A DNA stretch of 10,906 bases, taken from the NCBI GenBank assembly GCA_016220045.1, contig JACRIP010000144.1, positions 1 through 10,906 on the forward strand, written 5' to 3'. This document shows positions 8,183 to 10,906 of this stretch, one piece after another (position 1 is the stretch's first letter; each line of letters opens with the position of its first letter). The translations under genes and the position numbers were made by a program. Under the pieces are notes generated by a model that did not search any database, was not told where the DNA came from, and saw nothing but the letters and a program-made list of their open reading frames with translations. This DNA comes from Planctomycetota bacterium (GTDB lineage Bacteria; Planctomycetota; MHYJ01; WSZJ01; JACPWG01).

Positions 8183-9754
8183 ATGGCCGTGGACGCGTCG
8201 GAACCCGCACCGGGGGGCGGCCTCGCCCGACTGCTCAAGCACGCCCTGATCTACGGCGGCGGCGATACCCTGGTCCGCATCGTCAATTTCCTCCTCCTGC
8301 CGGTCTTCACCGCCTACCTCACCCCCGCCGACTACGGGATCAGCTCGATCCTCGGCGTGCTCACCTTCCTCGTGGTCTCCCTCTTCTCCCTCGGACTCGG
8401 CGCCGCCGTCGGACCCTGCTACTTCGAGCGGCCGGAGCGCGACCACCGTGACCGCACGATCTGGACCGCCTGCGCCGTGCTCGCCCTCGCCGGCGGCCTC
8501 GTCACCGCCGCAGGCTGGACCTTCGCCCGCGAACTGAGCCGCCTCGCCTTTCTCACCGACGCCCACGCCGACCTCGTTCGCCTCACCTTGCTGACCGCCG
8601 CGCTGTCGCTGGTCGCGCAGCCGCTCGACCTCCTGCTGCGCTTCGAGGAACGCGCCAAGACCGCGACCGCGCTGTCCGTGCTGTCGGCGCTGCTCAACAT
8701 CGGCGCCGCCCTCGCGCTGGTGGTCGGCGCCGGGCGCGGAGTGCGCGGACTCGTCGAAGCCTGGCTGCTCGCGCGCGTCGCGATGACCGGGCTCTACCTG
8801 GGCGCGGCGCTCGCCTACGCGCGCCCCGGGGTGCGCGCGTCCACCGCGCGCGAGCTGTTGCGGCTGGGACTCCCGCTGGTACCCGCCTTCGCCTGCACCT
8901 TCGTGCTCCAGCAGGCCGGCAAGTACCTGCTCCAGTGGTTCTCGGGCGGCGACGAGCTCGGCGTCTACCAGGTCGGGTACACGCTGGGCATGGCCCTCTC
9001 CTTCGTGGTCTCCGCCTTTCAGAGCGCCTGGTACCCCTTTTTCATGTCCTACCGGGAGCGGCCGACCGAAGCGGCCCGCCTGTGCGCTCAGGTGATGCGC
9101 GGGTACGTCGCGGGAGTGGGCGGACTGACCGTGGCGTTCTTCATCTGGGCGCATCCGGTGGTCGAGCTGCTGACGCGGCCCGCCTTCGCCGCGGCGCACC
9201 GCGCGGTCGGGCTCGCGGCGGCGTCGCAGTTTGCCTACGGGATCTTCCTGGTACTGCTGCCGCCGGTCTACTACGCCAAGGAGCTCCGGGTGGTCACGGG
9301 GGTGCAGGCGGCGGCGGCGGCGGCTTCGTTGGCGCTGGGCGCGGCGCTGGTGCCCGCCTGCGGGCTGGTCGGGGCCGGGCTCGCGGCGACGCTCGGGCAT
9401 GCGCTGATGGCCGTCCTCCAGCAGCTCTGGAATCGCCGGCGTGCGCACTACCTGAAGGTCGCGCACGACGGGCGGCAGGTCGGCGGGCTGCTGCTCGGGT
9501 ACGCGGCCTGGGCCGGGGTGACGTTGATCGAACGCCGGCTGTCGCTGCGGCTCGACATGCTGTGGGCGACGGCCCAGACGGTCGTTCTGGCGGCGGTCAT
9601 GTGGCGGCTGCTGGGCGCGGAGGCGGCGGCGTGGCGGCACGCGCAGCCGGACGTGCGGGAGGCCGGGCACGCGGCGACGCATCCCGGGCCGGCCGCGGCG
9701 GCGCCGCTGCCACCCCCGCCGGTCGTCGCCTCCATCTCGGGGGCGGCATCGTGA
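8183..9754 (+). CDS. Polysaccharide flippase, Wzx/MOP superfamily
   Basis: 523-residue multi-pass inner-membrane protein predicted to flip a lipid-linked saccharide to the outer leaflet. The ATG at 8183 has GGAAGGA (8171-8177) at good spacing. The N-terminal segment near 22-60 (GGGDTLVRIVNFLLLPVF and then LTPADYG) and the mid-protein segment near 227-270 (LGLPLVPAF, GKYLLQWF, ELGVYQVGY) match the polysaccharide biosynthesis/export family. About 12-14 hydrophobic helices can be counted. The last roughly 40 residues (about 481-523) form a hydrophilic Ala/Pro-rich tail, perhaps cytoplasmic. The gene leads a two-gene unit with a methyltransferase and overlaps it by 4 nt. No glycosyltransferase or polymerase lies in the window, so the transported substrate cannot be named. 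A peptidoglycan-lipid or teichoic-type role is possible but less likely. Confidence 0.88.
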   Translation: MAVDASEPAPGGGLARLLKHALIYGGGDTLVRIVNFLLLPVFTAYLTPADYGISSILGVLTFLVVSLFSLGLGAAVGPCYFERPERDHRDRTIWTACAVLALAGGLVTAAGWTFARELSRLAFLTDAHADLVRLTLLTAALSLVAQPLDLLLRFEERAKTATALSVLSALLNIGAALALVVGAGRGVRGLVEAWLLARVAMTGLYLGAALAYARPGVRASTARELLRLGLPLVPAFACTFVLQQAGKYLLQWFSGGDELGVYQVGYTLGMALSFVVSAFQSAWYPFFMSYRERPTEAARLCAQVMRGYVAGVGGLTVAFFIWAHPVVELLTRPAFAAAHRAVGLAAASQFAYGIFLVLLPPVYYAKELRVVTGVQAAAAAASLALGAALVPACGLVGAGLAATLGHALMAVLQQLWNRRRAHYLKVAHDGRQVGGLLLGYAAWAGVTLIERRLSLRLDMLWATAQTVVLAAVMWRLLGAEAAAWRHAQPDVREAGHAATHPGPAAAAPLPPPPVVASISGAAS

Positions 9755-10590
9755 GCGCGGAGCCCTACGCCCGCGCGCCGCTCGGCCTGCGCGACGGGAT
9801 CCCGGTCTTCTCCACGCCGTCCGCGTACACGGAAAACTACGAGCAGATCGCGCACGACCACCTGGCGCACGCCCGCGTCACCGGCGAGAATCCCTGGATT
9901 CCCGAGGACCTGTGGGTGGAGACGGAGCAGGAGACGCTCGCGCTGATCCGCCGGCACGCGGGGCCGGCCGGACGGGTGCTCGACGTCGGCGTCGGCACCG
10001 GCCGGCTGCTGGGGCGCCTGCCCGAATGGCGCCGCTACGGCATGGACATCAGCTTCGAGTACCTGGCGGCCGCGCGCGCGCAGGGGATCGAGGTGTGCTG
10101 GTCGCTGGTCGAGGATATGCCCTATGCCGCCGCGAGCTTCGATCTGGTGACCTGTACCGACGTGCTCGAGCACGTGCTCGATCTCCATCGCGCGTGCGAG
10201 CGCATTCTCGCCGTGCTCAAACCCGGCGGGACGCTGGTGGTGCGCGTTCCCTACCGTGAAGACCTGGAGCCCTACCTCGACCCGGCGCTGCCCTACCGGT
10301 TCGTGCACCTGCGGAGCTTCGACACGCCGGCGCTGCGCCTGCTCTTCGAGAAGGTCTTCGGCTGCCGCTGGCTGGATGCCTCGGCGGCGACGCCGAACCC
10401 GACCCGGCCGCGGCTTCCGCTGCGGGTGCGCGGGTACGGCCGGGCGCTGGCGGCGGCGACGGCGGCCGCGCGGCGGCTGGGTCCGCGTGCGGCGCGGGCC
10501 GTGCGCGCGGCGCTCTTCGTGCCCTACGCGCTCAACGTCGTCTTCGCGGCGCCGCCGGACCCAGGAAACGAAAAAAGGCCCCGGGAGTAG
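9751..10590 (+). CDS. Class I SAM-dependent methyltransferase
   Basis: 279-residue cytoplasmic enzyme. The GTG start (9751-9753) overlaps the flippase TGA (9752-9754) as GTGA; no strong ribosome binding site is seen, so translation is probably coupled. Open frame upstream of the GTG is out of phase with the flippase and not coding. The Rossmann fold shows motif I VLDVGVGTG (76-84, D78), an acidic residue after strand 2 (GMDI, D99), EDMPYAAASFDLV (121-133), TDVLEHV (136-142) and LKPGGTLVVRVP (156-167), as in Methyltransf_11-type proteins. The N-terminal 70 residues and the basic, Ala/Arg-rich C-terminal part (from about 220) have no motif I recognise. The substrate is probably a sugar, lipid or saccharide terminus, judged only from the flippase linkage. 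The stop codon lies in the loop of the terminator hairpin at 10575-10605. Confidence 0.9.
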   Translation: MSAEPYARAPLGLRDGIPVFSTPSAYTENYEQIAHDHLAHARVTGENPWIPEDLWVETEQETLALIRRHAGPAGRVLDVGVGTGRLLGRLPEWRRYGMDISFEYLAAARAQGIEVCWSLVEDMPYAAASFDLVTCTDVLEHVLDLHRACERILAVLKPGGTLVVRVPYREDLEPYLDPALPYRFVHLRSFDTPALRLLFEKVFGCRWLDASAATPNPTRPRLPLRVRGYGRALAAATAAARRLGPRAARAVRAALFVPYALNVVFAAPPDPGNEKRPRE

Positions 10591-10605
10591 GAATCCCGGG
10601 GCCTT
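10571..10605 (-). terminator. Strong intrinsic terminator for leftward transcription
   Basis: A 12-bp perfect stem (10575-10586 with 10594-10605; AAGGCCCCGGGA and its complement) encloses a 7-nt loop. Read on the minus strand it is followed by TTTTTT (10576-10571), the classical intrinsic terminator layout. On the plus strand only TT follows the stem, so it is weaker for the methyltransferase operon, though it may serve both directions. The methyltransferase stop codon sits in the loop. Confidence 0.85.
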
Positions 10606-10906
10606 CCGGTGACGCGAAAGTCTCGCACGCGCCCGGCAGCCATGGCCGCTTCACCGACCTGCCTTCACCAGACAGGTCACGACCCATGGTCGCCGACCGG
10701 CCGTCGGCTTCGGCGTCACCCCAGGTGGGGGGGGGAAGGACCCTTCTAAAACCGGGAAGCCGGGGGCGAGGTTCAGCGAGAAATCGCCGCGGCCGGGGTG
10801 CATGTCCGCTTCTGCGGGGCGCGCGCGTCCCCCTGATCGCACCCCGGACGACACGGCGAACCGGGCCGCCGCGAGCGGTGCCCCCTCGAGGCAAGATAGT
10901 GCGAGG
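10606..10906 (-). other. Gene-poor right edge; possible structured RNA or 3' UTR on minus strand
   Basis: No convincing protein gene is seen in these 301 nt; the open frames are Arg/Pro/Gly-rich and unlike any family I know. On the minus strand, just before the intrinsic terminator, hairpins can be drawn one after another: GCCGA/TCGGC (within 10696-10716), CGACC-ATG-GGTCG (10682-10694), GACCTGTCT-GGTGA-AGGCAGGTC (10656-10678), GCCATGGC (10639-10646) and GCGA/TCGC (around 10615-10626). TATCTT (10895-10890, minus) might be a -10 box. This could be a non-coding RNA of about 300 nt, or the untranslated end of a leftward gene starting beyond the window. I could not match it to RNase P RNA, tmRNA, SRP RNA or a known riboswitch by eye. 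Confidence 0.3.

Noticed and set aside
6021..8249. 742-residue open frame overlapping the propeller gene and the inverted repeat
   Set aside because: It is Arg/Gly-dominated, runs through the foldback repeat, and overlaps the well-supported propeller CDS in another frame.
8114..9682. 522-residue open frame antisense to the flippase
   Set aside because: Its composition (Gln, Arg, Gly, Glu-rich) is what the complement of hydrophobic-codon DNA gives, and no motif or ribosome binding site supports it.
10532..10894. Minus-strand frames of 120 and 67 residues at the right edge
   Set aside because: They run through the hairpins (the 120-residue frame also through the terminator), are Arg/Gly/Pro-rich, and resemble no family. 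I prefer a non-coding explanation.
10606..10906. RNase P RNA, tmRNA, SRP RNA or GEMM/cobalamin riboswitch
   Set aside because: The hallmark segments of these RNAs (for example GAGGAAAGTCC, or a CCA-ended tRNA-like part) are absent. GACGCCGAAGCC only superficially resembles a GEMM core and the partner elements are missing.

Overview
The window comes from a very GC-rich bacterium (about 70% or more by eye). The organism is most likely a planctomycete or a relative. The evidence is a large membrane-anchored Ser/Thr kinase with a planctomycete-like N-terminal helical repeat pair, next to a secreted PQQ-type beta-propeller, with repeat-rich intergenic DNA. Myxococcota or another GC-rich phylum cannot be excluded. 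I see no phage, transposase, CRISPR array, tRNA or rRNA gene.

Layout, left to right. A 224-nt leader holds imperfect repeats and a good sigma70-like promoter. It precedes alaS (225-2891, +), a complete alanyl-tRNA synthetase. alaS converges on a Ser/Thr kinase gene (3225-5852, -). The 333-nt gap between them holds a G-tract cluster and three copies of a repeat carrying GC-rich hairpins. The kinase diverges from a secreted eight-bladed beta-propeller gene (6190-7731, +). Their shared 337-nt region has two back-to-back TTGACA boxes flanking a perfect dyad, CGAGGT-TT-ACCTCG. Directly after the propeller stop codon lies a 261-bp imperfect inverted repeat built from CCACGAAGG-like units. A second promoter then leads into a two-gene unit: a Wzx/MOP-type polysaccharide flippase (8183-9754) and a SAM-dependent methyltransferase (9751-10590), overlapping by 4 nt. 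The window ends with about 300 nt without a credible gene, closed on its left side by a strong leftward intrinsic terminator.

Function. alaS is housekeeping. The kinase probably signals across the inner membrane, and its divergent propeller neighbour may be co-regulated with it. The flippase/methyltransferase pair is probably part of a surface glycan or lipid-linked saccharide pathway whose other genes lie elsewhere.

The protein genes belong to known families. The more unusual content is between them: the long foldback, the operator-like dyad in the divergent promoter, a possible leftward structured RNA at the right edge, and a C-rich to G-rich shift along three of the genes.
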